Shown here: positions 43,379 to 51,310 of the stretch, piece by piece
Layout of the letters: each line of letters begins with the position of its first letter
How positions within the stretch are numbered: the stretch's first letter is position 1
Assembly: GCA_964493205.1 (NCBI GenBank)
Contig: CAZBMJ010000012.1
Coordinates: 1 to 54,497, forward strand
Direction of reading: 5' to 3'
From: CAZBMJ01 sp964493205
GTDB taxonomy: Bacteria > Myxococcota > UBA727 > JABDBI01
DNA length: 54,497 bases
Program-made: the position numbers and the translations under genes
Notes under the pieces: generated by a model
Database searches by the model: none
Seen by the model: the letters and a program-made list of their open reading frames with translations, nothing else
What the model was told of the DNA's origin: nothing

Positions 43379-43406
43379 TTGACAAAAAATATTATTTAGT
43401 TATTAA
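43379..43406 (+). promoter_or_regulatory. Promoter of paralogue 1
   Basis: TTGACA (43379-43384), a 16-base spacer and TATTAA (43401-43406). The same arrangement lies before all three paralogues. Because the copies are duplicates, their agreement reflects common descent rather than proof of function. Confidence 0.6.
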
Positions 43407-43447
43407 AATTAGTAATTAATTAAATATAATTATTGAGGTAATATATC

Positions 43448-45613
43448 GTGTTTAAAATTTTAAAAAATATTTTGTTACTACTATTAATATCAAACAATAC
43501 TTTTGCTATGACTGACAAGCAATATGAAAAGCATATTTTCCATGATATATCTGTTGTTAGTTCGTTTTTAGAATTAAATAAATTAGATAGACAAAAAATT
43601 ATTTTACAATTTATAGATTTTTTTATTAAAGGTGAAGAATTAGAAATAAAACAAAAAAATGTTACCCAATACAACAGTAAATTATCTAATGAATATATTG
43701 AAAAATATTTTAAAATAAAAAGATTATTTTATAGAGCATTTTTAAAAGATAATAATAAAGCTGTTCATGGTTTGACTCCAAGAAAGTATTTTTATGATTT
43801 GATAAAAATAGTTAATAACAATAAGATTAATAATGAAATATTGAAAAACTATATTAATCAATTGGTTATTCAAATTATCGTCGGTTCCAATGGAGCATAT
43901 AAAATTCCATCCAGTTTATCGTTTGATTTAATACATAAAAATCCCTATGAAAACAAATTAGCTGAATTATTAAATAATAATGAAACTCTTTTTTCTTTTG
44001 ATTATGAAAAAATTATTTGCAATAATAAATTAAAAATAACATTTAATAAAAAGAAAATTGATAAAACTTTTGAACAATTTATTTCACTTTTAAAACTTCC
44101 TGAGGTTTCTAACAATATTAATTACCATGATAAATATATAATCGATTTGTTAAGTTTTTTTGTTAATAATAAAAAAATTCAAGACCAAATAAACAGTAAA
44201 TTAGTGGAAGGAAAAAACAAAAAAAGTAAAAAAAATAAGAAATCTAGAAGAGTAAATTTTGTAACAGAGCAACAAGAGAAAGAGCTTAAAGAAAAAGATC
44301 TAGATTATCAAATTTTTATTGATGATGAAGGTAATATTCTAGAGTCTTCAAATCTTGAACAAGAACAAGAAAAATATGAACTTAATATTATAGAAACCAA
44401 GAATGTTATACAAGAAGATGCAGATACTCAAACTTCTTCTACAATTGGAAGTATAATTCTAGACCACCCAACTCTTGAGCAAAAACAAGAAAATATTGAA
44501 CGAAAAAAAACTAAACTTAAAAGATTAGAAGCAGAGAAAGTTAAACAAGAAAAGCTTGCAGAAGAGCAAAAAATAGCGGCTGAAAAAGCTAAAAAAGAAC
44601 AGCTTGCAGCAGAAAGAGCAGCAGCCGAAAAAGCTAAGCAAGCACAAGAAGCAAGAATAGCTGAACAGCAAAGAAAACAGCTTGAAGAATCAAGAATATT
44701 AGAACAAACAATCCAAGGCAAAAAAATGGCGGCTGAAAAAGCTAAACAAGAAAATGTTGCAGCGGAAAGAGCAGCAACCAAAAAAGCTAAACAAAAAAAA
44801 CTTGCAGCAGAAAGAAAAGCGGCTGAAAAAGTTAAGCAAGCGAAAGAAGCCGAAGAAAGAAGAATAGCAGCAGAGAAAGCTGAGAAAGAACAGCTTGCAG
44901 CAGAAAGAGCAGCAGCCGAAAAAGCTAAGCAAGCACAAGAAGCAAGAATAGCTGAACAGCAAAGAAAAGTGGAACTAGAGAAAGCTAAACATGAAGAGCT
45001 TGAAACAGAAAAAAGAGCACTAGAAGCAAGAATAGCTGAACAAAAAAATAGAAAACAACCACAACAAATGCTTACTCTAATTTCAAATTCTAATGGGGAA
45101 GATAAATTAATCGCTACAAATGACTTAGTTAAAAGAGAAATTGGTAAAAAGATTTTAAATAAGATTAATCAAGTTCAAAATACTCTTACTCTGGTCTCGA
45201 ATAGTGATGGACAAGATGATTTTATGAATACGACAGAACTGATTAACATGAAAAATCGTGCAATGATTTTAGTTGTATCATTATTAACTGATATTCGTAG
45301 TATAGAAAATATTTATAGCCAATCAAAGATTCTTACAACTATTGATGATAATTTAGAAATTGGACATTTGGAAAGAATGGGAAACTTGGGAGAAGAAATT
45401 AAGGGTTGTTTTAAGTGTATCACGAAAAAAATTTCAATTTATGAAAATTATAATAGACTATTGGAGATAAAAGAAGAAATTGATGTTTATTTAGAAGAGC
45501 AAAATAATTATATTCATACAATAGAAGAAGCCTATTTAGCAACAAGTAGTATTGGTTTTTATGATGAACAAGGTACTTGGCATCCAAATCCATCAAATCA
45601 TTCAAATCATTAG
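43448..45613 (+). CDS. Exported coiled-coil protein, tandem paralogue 1
   Basis: The 721-residue protein starts at GTG with GAGGT 8 bases upstream. It has a signal peptide (1-20, ending NTFA), an N-terminal helical domain of about 230 residues shared with the two neighbours (FIDFFIKGEELEIKQKN), and a long Ala/Glu/Lys/Arg/Gln-rich stretch (about 345-535) expected to form a long helix or coiled coil. A C-terminal domain ends in GFYDEQGTWHPNPSN. Its C-terminal coding part is identical over 293 bases to paralogue 2, while the N-terminal part has diverged. The family is not recognised. Secretion is supported; host-directed or surface roles are inference. Confidence 0.82.
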   Translation: MFKILKNILLLLLISNNTFAMTDKQYEKHIFHDISVVSSFLELNKLDRQKIILQFIDFFIKGEELEIKQKNVTQYNSKLSNEYIEKYFKIKRLFYRAFLKDNNKAVHGLTPRKYFYDLIKIVNNNKINNEILKNYINQLVIQIIVGSNGAYKIPSSLSFDLIHKNPYENKLAELLNNNETLFSFDYEKIICNNKLKITFNKKKIDKTFEQFISLLKLPEVSNNINYHDKYIIDLLSFFVNNKKIQDQINSKLVEGKNKKSKKNKKSRRVNFVTEQQEKELKEKDLDYQIFIDDEGNILESSNLEQEQEKYELNIIETKNVIQEDADTQTSSTIGSIILDHPTLEQKQENIERKKTKLKRLEAEKVKQEKLAEEQKIAAEKAKKEQLAAERAAAEKAKQAQEARIAEQQRKQLEESRILEQTIQGKKMAAEKAKQENVAAERAATKKAKQKKLAAERKAAEKVKQAKEAEERRIAAEKAEKEQLAAERAAAEKAKQAQEARIAEQQRKVELEKAKHEELETEKRALEARIAEQKNRKQPQQMLTLISNSNGEDKLIATNDLVKREIGKKILNKINQVQNTLTLVSNSDGQDDFMNTTELINMKNRAMILVVSLLTDIRSIENIYSQSKILTTIDDNLEIGHLERMGNLGEEIKGCFKCITKKISIYENYNRLLEIKEEIDVYLEEQNNYIHTIEEAYLATSSIGFYDEQGTWHPNPSNHSNH
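45051..45343 (+). repeat. 293-bp segment identical to 47593-47885
   Basis: I find no mismatch by eye between this segment in paralogue 1 and 47593-47885 in paralogue 2, although both genes differ strongly before it and mildly after it. It points to recent gene conversion or a late duplication. Confidence 0.88.
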
Positions 45614-45785
45614 TTTTGTAGCCAAAAATTATTCTTTGGCATTATAGGAACTTCTGGCAAAAATGTGGCTCAACCCCATGTTTTTGCCTTTTTGGCTAAA
45701 TTTTTAAAAACTTTCTTGCGAAACCTAATGTTCTAAGTGCCAATGCCTAAAAGAATGGCTTTTATGCCACAGTGTACTTAGTTAT
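45614..45785 (-). pseudogene. Degenerate 3' end of lipA after paralogue 1
   Basis: This non-coding segment matches the lipA 3' end at about 50350-50525. Read on the minus strand it still encodes NMGLSHIFA-RSSYNAKE and then a TAA stop. The real LipA reads NMGFSHIFADSFVRSSYNAKE without a stop there. Twelve bases (codons DSFV) are missing, and upstream codons are broken by frameshifts and a stop. It was carried along when the neighbouring gene was duplicated. Confidence 0.82.
45656..45693 (+). terminator. Terminator-like hairpin after paralogue 1
   Basis: GGCAAAAA pairs with TTTTTGCC, extended by a further few pairs (TGTGG with CCCATG, partly wobble), and is followed by TTTTT. It derives from the lipA codons for NMGxSHIFA. 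Confidence 0.65.
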
Positions 45786-45793
45786 TAGACTAC

Positions 45794-45821
45794 TTGACAA
45801 AAAATATTATTTATTTATTAA
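45794..45821 (+). promoter_or_regulatory. Promoter of paralogue 2
   Basis: TTGACA (45794-45799) and TATTAA (45816-45821) with a 16-base spacer, as before paralogues 1 and 3. The duplicated unit begins just upstream at TAGACTACTTGAC. Confidence 0.6.
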
Positions 45822-45866
45822 AATAAGTAATTAATTAATTAAGTATAATTATCGAGGAAATATATC

Positions 45867-48155
45867 GTGTTTAAAATTTTAAAAAATATTTTGTTGTCGC
45901 TATTAGTAACTTCATATGCTTTCTCTATGACAGAAGAAGAATATAATAATCATCCTTTTCATAACAAATCTGTTTTAAATGAATTTATAAGCCTTTCTGG
46001 TGAAAAGCAAAAATTAAAAATTATTTTGGATTTTATAGATTTTTTTCTTAAAGGTGAAGAATTAGCAATAAAGCAAGAAAATAGTACTAATTATAGCAAT
46101 AAGTTATCTAATGAGTATATTGAAGAATATTTTTCCGTAAAAAAAGAATATTATAAATCTTTTTATGAAGATGGAAATAGATATTTTCTTGGTGTTTCAC
46201 CGTTGGAATATATTATATATATTATTAGCGATGGTTATAATAATAAAAATTCTTTAATTGATAATTTTACTAATAATCCAAACAAGGAACATCTTAAGTT
46301 TTTATATAATTATGTTGTTAAATATGTTAAAGATTCTAATTTGATAGTTGGTAATGCTAGTTATGATGTCATGAATGATAATGAAATATATGAAAAAAGT
46401 AATAACATATTAAAAAATAGAATTAATGGTTTAATAAAAAAAGTTATTGTTGGTGATTTCGGTGTTAACCCTATTGTTGGGTACTATTTTGAAAATAATA
46501 TAGATAAAAACATGAATGAATTAGCTGAGTTGTTAAATGACAATAAAACGCTTTTCTCTTTTGATTATGATAGAATTATTCATTCTGATAAAACAAAATT
46601 AAAAATTGTAAATATTTCATCAAAACAATGTATTAATATTCATTCAATAAGACAAATAACTAAAGTCATGTCTTATCATGATTTATATATTTTAAAATTA
46701 CTAGAATTTTTCCTTAGAGATTTTAATGAAAAACAAGACGAACAGTATAAAAAAGCAGCGATTCCTGTTGTTGCTGAAAGGCCAGCTGTAGAGCAAGTTT
46801 CGGAAATTGATTTTCGTAAAGTTTCTTTACCGGGAGCCACTGATAAAAAAGAAACAAAAATAGATAAAAAAACACAAAAAAAGATTGATGAAGCTCAAAG
46901 AAATGCTGATAAACTAATTGCAGAAGAAACAAAAAAAAATAAGAATAAAAATAAGAATAAAAATAAAAAGCAGCCTAAACCAAAGCCTAAAGCTAAACTT
47001 AATAAAGAACAAGAGCAAAAAGCTAAGTTAAAAGCAGAAGAAGAAGAAGAAAAACAAGCTAGAATTGCAGCAAAACAAAAGGCAATAGAAGAAAGAAAAA
47101 AACAAAAAGAACTACGAAGAAAGGCTGAAGAAACAAGAATAGCAGAAAAAAAAGCTAAACAAGAAGAAGCTAATAAGAAAGCTGCTGAAGAAGCAAAAAG
47201 AGCCGAACAGCAAAGAAAAGCGGAACTAGAGAAAGCTAAACATGAAGAGCTTGTAGAAGAAGCAAAAATAGCTGAAGAGCAAAGAAAACAGCTTGAAGAA
47301 GAATCAAGAATATTAGAACAAACAATCCAAGGCAAAAAAATGGCGGCTGAAAAAGCTAAACAAGAAAAGCTTGCAGCACAAAGAAGAGCAGCACCAGAGA
47401 AAGCTAAACAAGAAAAGCTAAGAGCAGCGGCAGAGAGAGCTGAGCAAGAAAAGCTTGCAGCAGAAATAAAAGCAGCGGCAGAGAAAGCTAGGCAAAAAAA
47501 GCTTGTAGAAGATGCAAAAATAGCTGCACAGCAAAGAAAAGCGGAACTAGAGAAAGCTAGACAAGAAAAGCTTGTAGAAGATGCAGAAAAAAGAAAACAA
47601 CCACAACAAATGCTTACTCTAATTTCAAATTCTAATGGGGAAGATAAATTAATCGCTACAAATGACTTAGTTAAAAGAGAAATTGGTAAAAAGATTTTAA
47701 ATAAGATTAATCAAGTTCAAAATACTCTTACTCTGGTCTCGAATAGTGATGGACAAGATGATTTTATGAATACGACAGAACTGATTAACATGAAAAATCG
47801 TGCAATGATTTTAGTTGTATCATTATTAACTGATATTCGTAGTATAGAAAATATTTATAGCCAATCAAAGATTCTTACAACTATTCATCATAATTTAGAA
47901 ATTGGACTTTTGGAAAGAATGGAAAACTTGAGAGAAGAAATTGAGGGTTGTGTTAAATATATCATGAAAGAATTTTCAGTTTATGAGAATTATAATACAC
48001 TGTTGGAGATAAAAAAAGAAATTGATGTTTATTTAAAAGAGCAAAATAATTATATTCATACAATAGAAGAAACCTATTTAGCAACAAGTAGTATTGGTTT
48101 TTATGATGGACGAGGTTATTGGTATCCAAATCCATCAAATCATTCAAATCATTAG
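45867..48155 (+). CDS. Exported coiled-coil protein, tandem paralogue 2
   Basis: The 762-residue protein has the same layout as its neighbours: GTG start after GAGG, signal peptide ending YAFS, N-terminal domain (FIDFFLKGEELAIKQEN), a Lys/Asn-rich linker (KNKNKNKNKKQPKPKPKAK), a long Ala/Glu/Lys/Arg coiled stretch (about 380-575), and a C-terminal domain ending GFYDGRGYWYPNPSN. Its C-terminal part is nearly identical to that of paralogue 1. The N-terminal part has a longer insertion (about 130-185). Function unknown. Confidence 0.82.
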   Translation: MFKILKNILLSLLVTSYAFSMTEEEYNNHPFHNKSVLNEFISLSGEKQKLKIILDFIDFFLKGEELAIKQENSTNYSNKLSNEYIEEYFSVKKEYYKSFYEDGNRYFLGVSPLEYIIYIISDGYNNKNSLIDNFTNNPNKEHLKFLYNYVVKYVKDSNLIVGNASYDVMNDNEIYEKSNNILKNRINGLIKKVIVGDFGVNPIVGYYFENNIDKNMNELAELLNDNKTLFSFDYDRIIHSDKTKLKIVNISSKQCINIHSIRQITKVMSYHDLYILKLLEFFLRDFNEKQDEQYKKAAIPVVAERPAVEQVSEIDFRKVSLPGATDKKETKIDKKTQKKIDEAQRNADKLIAEETKKNKNKNKNKNKKQPKPKPKAKLNKEQEQKAKLKAEEEEEKQARIAAKQKAIEERKKQKELRRKAEETRIAEKKAKQEEANKKAAEEAKRAEQQRKAELEKAKHEELVEEAKIAEEQRKQLEEESRILEQTIQGKKMAAEKAKQEKLAAQRRAAPEKAKQEKLRAAAERAEQEKLAAEIKAAAEKARQKKLVEDAKIAAQQRKAELEKARQEKLVEDAEKRKQPQQMLTLISNSNGEDKLIATNDLVKREIGKKILNKINQVQNTLTLVSNSDGQDDFMNTTELINMKNRAMILVVSLLTDIRSIENIYSQSKILTTIHHNLEIGLLERMENLREEIEGCVKYIMKEFSVYENYNTLLEIKKEIDVYLKEQNNYIHTIEETYLATSSIGFYDGRGYWYPNPSNHSNH

Positions 48156-48290
48156 TTTTGTAGCCAAAAATTATTTTTTGGCATTATAGGAACTTCTGGC
48201 AAAAATGTGGCTAAACCCCATGTTTTTGCCTTTTTGGCTAAATTTTTTCAAATTTTCTTGCAGTTTAATAGTTTTATATAGTCTTTATAA
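48156..48290 (-). pseudogene. Degenerate 3' end of lipA after paralogue 2
   Basis: About 115 bases match the lipA 3' end and the remnant after paralogue 1, including the same 12-base deletion and the TAA after the NAKE codons. After CTTGC the sequence diverges, so this remnant is shorter than the first. The shared deletion indicates that remnants 1 and 2 descend from one intermediate copy. Confidence 0.78.
48198..48235 (+). terminator. Terminator-like hairpin after paralogue 2
   Basis: The same GGCAAAAA/TTTTTGCC stem followed by TTTTT as after paralogue 1. In the intact lipA gene (50407-50439) the stem exists, but the T-run is broken. Confidence 0.62.
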
Positions 48291-48306
48291 CTACTTGCTA
48301 GACTAC

Positions 48307-48334
48307 TTGACAAAAAATATTATTTATTTATTAA
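48307..48334 (+). promoter_or_regulatory. Promoter of paralogue 3
   Basis: TTGACA (48307-48312), 16-base spacer, TATTAA (48329-48334), as for the other two copies. Confidence 0.6.
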
Positions 48335-48375
48335 AATTAGTAATTAATTAAATATAATTATTGAGGAAATATATC

Positions 48376-50352
48376 GTGTTTAAAATTTTAAAAAATATTT
48401 TTTTGTTTTTGTCTATAAATTTTTATGCCTTTTCGATGACACAAGAACAGTACGAAAATCACCGTTTTCATCACTCAGCTGCTGTAAATGAATTTTTAAC
48501 TGCTTCTAAGAACGTACGAAAATTAAATACTATTCTAGAATTTATAGATTTTTTCCTTAAAAAAGAAGAATTGAATATAAAACAAAAAAATATTCAAGAA
48601 AATAATAGTGAATTAAAAGATGAATATATTGAGGAATATTTTAATATAAAAAATTCTTTTTATAAAGACCTTTTTAGGGATACAAGAAAATCTGCGTATA
48701 ACGTTACAATAATGAATTATCTTTATGATACAATTAAAAATAACAGAGAAAGAGATATTGATAATGAATTTTTTGAAGAAAGAATTAATATTTTAGTTCA
48801 AGAAATTATTATTGGCACAGAAGAAAAATTTACTTTTAACTTAAATTATGATTTTTGTAATAATTTAGAACAAATAGAGCAAATAAAACAAACTGAAAAT
48901 AAATTAGCTAAGTATTTAATTGATAATAATACACTTTTTTCTTTTGATTATAAAAAAGTAGTTCGCAAAAATAATATAGGTTTAAATATTTTAGAAATTT
49001 CAACTGAATCATTTATTAATATACCTTTTTTAAAAAAATTTCATAATTTAAAAAATATTAATTATCATGATTCATATATTTTAAAATTAGTAAGATTTTT
49101 TCTTAAAGACTTTAATGAAAAACAAGATGAAGAAGATAGAAAAAAACAAGAACTAATAAAAAATAAAAAACAAGAAGAAATTGATGAAGCTGATAGAAAT
49201 GCTCAAGAATTGATGAAAGAAGAATTAGATAAAACTAACAAGAAGAAGGCTCCAAAAAAATCTCAAAATGATGCAAAAAAAGCTAAACAAACTAAACAAG
49301 CTAAAATAAAAGCTAAACAAGCTAAACAAGCTAAAATAAAAGCAGAACAAAAGGCAATAAAAGAAACAAAAGAACAAAAGCAAACTAGAATTGCTGCAGA
49401 ACAAAAGGCAATAGAAGAAAGAAAAGAACAAAAGCAAGCTAGAATTGCAGCAGAACAAAAGGCAATAGAAGAAAGAAAAGAACAAAAGCAAGCTAGAATT
49501 GCAGCAGAACAAAAGGCAATAGAAGAAAAAAAAGCTAAACAAGAAGAAGCTAATAAGAAAGCTGCTGAAGAAGCAAAAATAGCTGAAGAGAAAAGGCTAG
49601 CCGAAGAGAAAGCTGAGCAAGAAAAGCTTGTAGAAGAAGCAAGACTAGTTGAAGAGAAAAGATTACAAGAAGAGACAAGAATAGCAGAAGGTAAAAAACT
49701 AGCACAACAAAAAAATAAATTTGAAGAAGAACAAAGATTAGCTGAAGAGAAAAGGCTAGCAGAAGAGAAAAGAATAGCTGAAGAAGCAAAATTAGCTCAA
49801 TGTAAAAAAATGGCGAAATTAAAAGCTGCACAAGAAAAACTTGAAGCAAAAAAAGTGGTAGAAGAAAAAACATTAATTAAACAAGCTAGAACCAAAAAAA
49901 CTTTAGTAAAGCAACAAAATACAAGTATTTCTACTTCAGTTTGCAATGCTGTTGTTACAGATAATTTGACTAAAAGCAAATGTGATGCAAGTAAGTTGGC
50001 TGGAAAAATTATGGCTAACATTGAAATTCTAAAACTGCATTATAACCTCTCCCCTATTACTAAACAACGAGATATGGAACAAAAATATATAAATCATCTT
50101 GAAGCACTTAAAGTAAAAGTAGAAATGCTTAGTGATATTATTGTTGGATTAGAATCGCTTCCTTTAATAAACGAAAATTATAATCAATTAGTAGAAACCT
50201 CTAAGCATACTGAGTCCTTAATGCATCAATGGGCCGGGCATATTTATCAGATAGAAAATTTCAATACTATATATTTGCCACCTAGAGAATCTGTAGAAAG
50301 AGGCTTTTATGGCAAGAATGGCACATGGTATCCAAATCCATCAAATCAGTAA
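48376..50352 (+). CDS. Exported coiled-coil protein, tandem paralogue 3
   Basis: The 658-residue protein starts at the GTG corresponding to its neighbours (the frame extends to a TTG at 48361, which lies in the ribosome-binding region). Signal peptide ending YAFS, the family N-terminal domain (FIDFFLKKEELNIKQKN), a long Lys/Glu/Ala/Gln coiled stretch (about 250-520) with three 18-residue repeats, and a C-terminal domain with two Cys that is unlike paralogues 1 and 2 until the shared final motif GFYGKNGTWYPNPSN. It overlaps lipA by 12 bases, tail to tail. Lying beside the intact lipA, it occupies the ancestral position of the array. Function unknown. Confidence 0.82.
   Translation: MFKILKNIFLFLSINFYAFSMTQEQYENHRFHHSAAVNEFLTASKNVRKLNTILEFIDFFLKKEELNIKQKNIQENNSELKDEYIEEYFNIKNSFYKDLFRDTRKSAYNVTIMNYLYDTIKNNRERDIDNEFFEERINILVQEIIIGTEEKFTFNLNYDFCNNLEQIEQIKQTENKLAKYLIDNNTLFSFDYKKVVRKNNIGLNILEISTESFINIPFLKKFHNLKNINYHDSYILKLVRFFLKDFNEKQDEEDRKKQELIKNKKQEEIDEADRNAQELMKEELDKTNKKKAPKKSQNDAKKAKQTKQAKIKAKQAKQAKIKAEQKAIKETKEQKQTRIAAEQKAIEERKEQKQARIAAEQKAIEERKEQKQARIAAEQKAIEEKKAKQEEANKKAAEEAKIAEEKRLAEEKAEQEKLVEEARLVEEKRLQEETRIAEGKKLAQQKNKFEEEQRLAEEKRLAEEKRIAEEAKLAQCKKMAKLKAAQEKLEAKKVVEEKTLIKQARTKKTLVKQQNTSISTSVCNAVVTDNLTKSKCDASKLAGKIMANIEILKLHYNLSPITKQRDMEQKYINHLEALKVKVEMLSDIIVGLESLPLINENYNQLVETSKHTESLMHQWAGHIYQIENFNTIYLPPRESVERGFYGKNGTWYPNPSNQ
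49369..49530 (+). repeat. Three 54-bp tandem repeats in paralogue 3
   Basis: Each unit encodes KEQKQARIAAEQKAIEER (18 residues). The last two differ only at the end, and the first has Thr in place of Ala. The length suits a continuous helix. Copy number may vary between strains. Confidence 0.85.
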
Positions 50353-51210
50353 TTTTGTAGCCAAAAATGATTCTTTGGCATTATAGGAACTTCTGACAAA
50401 ACTATCGGCAAAAATGTGGCTAAAACCCATGTTTTTGCCTGCTTGGCGAAATTTTAAAAAACTTTCCTGTGCGACATAGCGATCTACTGGCCAATGTTTA
50501 AAAGATGGCCTTAAATATTGCCCAATATTAATAGTTTTTACACCCAAACTTTTTACAAGTTCTAAGTTATCTAAAACTTCACTATCGGTTTCGCCTAAAC
50601 CAACCATCATGGCAGTTTTTGTGACAATATTTTTATTTTTTGCTGCGTGAGCTAAAACCTTTGTAGTAGTTAAAAAGTCAGATTGAGGTCTAACGGCTTT
50701 ATATAGTCTTGGTATAGTCTCAATATTATGACCAAAAACATCGATGGGGCTATTAAGTAGTAAATCTATTAAATCAAGGTGGCCCTTAAAATCAGGAGTT
50801 AAAAGCTCTATTTTTATATGAGGAAAGCAGCTTTTTAAGTGATTAATAACATTAATAAAATGGCTTACTCCATAGTCATCTAAGTCATCGCGATCAACAC
50901 TAGTTATAACCACATAGTCAAGATCAAGTTCGCTGACAGCTTTTGCGATATTATAGGGCTCGTTAGGATCAAGAGCTTGAGGTTTTTTAGTGGTGACAGA
51001 GCAAAATTTACAGCGCCTAGTGCATTTATCACCCATGATCATGAAAGTGGCAGTTTTATGAGAAAAACATTCAGTAATATTGGGACATCTTGCTTCTTCG
51101 CAAACTGTAGTAAGGTTATTTTTTCTTAAAATTTGCTTTACATTTTGGGTTGCAATATTTTTAAGTTTTTTTCTGTATTCAAGAGGCAATCTTAAGCTGT
51201 CACTGTTCAT
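50341..51210 (-). CDS. lipA: Lipoyl synthase
   Basis: The 289-residue radical-SAM enzyme inserts two sulfur atoms into octanoyl groups on lipoyl domains. The auxiliary cluster Cys lie in CEEARCPNITEC (C-x4-C-x5-C), and the radical-SAM Cys in CTRRCKFC (C-x3-C-x2-C). The carboxyl end keeps the family element VRSSYNAKE, but the stop normally expected near there is missing. The frame runs eight codons further (SFLATKLLI) to a TGA inside the end of paralogue 3. The two pseudogene copies keep TAA at the corresponding codon. Catalytic residues are intact, so the enzyme should work. No lipB is adjacent. Confidence 0.94.
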   Translation of the reverse strand: MNSDSLRLPLEYRKKLKNIATQNVKQILRKNNLTTVCEEARCPNITECFSHKTATFMIMGDKCTRRCKFCSVTTKKPQALDPNEPYNIAKAVSELDLDYVVITSVDRDDLDDYGVSHFINVINHLKSCFPHIKIELLTPDFKGHLDLIDLLLNSPIDVFGHNIETIPRLYKAVRPQSDFLTTTKVLAHAAKNKNIVTKTAMMVGLGETDSEVLDNLELVKSLGVKTINIGQYLRPSFKHWPVDRYVAQESFLKFRQAGKNMGFSHIFADSFVRSSYNAKESFLATKLLI

Positions 51211-51310
51211 AAAATGTCTTTTTTATTAAATGGTTATGCTTTTTAGGCTATATCAAGCTTAAAAAATCGATCAACTATGGTATTGATACATAATATTCGT
51301 TAAGGTTATA

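Noticed and set aside
44428..44962. Cys/Ser/Phe-rich minus-strand frames in the paralogue array
   Set aside because: They are mirror images of the Ala/Glu/Lys codons of the coiled-coil regions and have no starts or family matches. The same holds for 46895-47335 and 49225-49873.
49369..49530. CRISPR-like array
   Set aside because: The 54-bp repeats are contiguous, in frame, and lack spacers.
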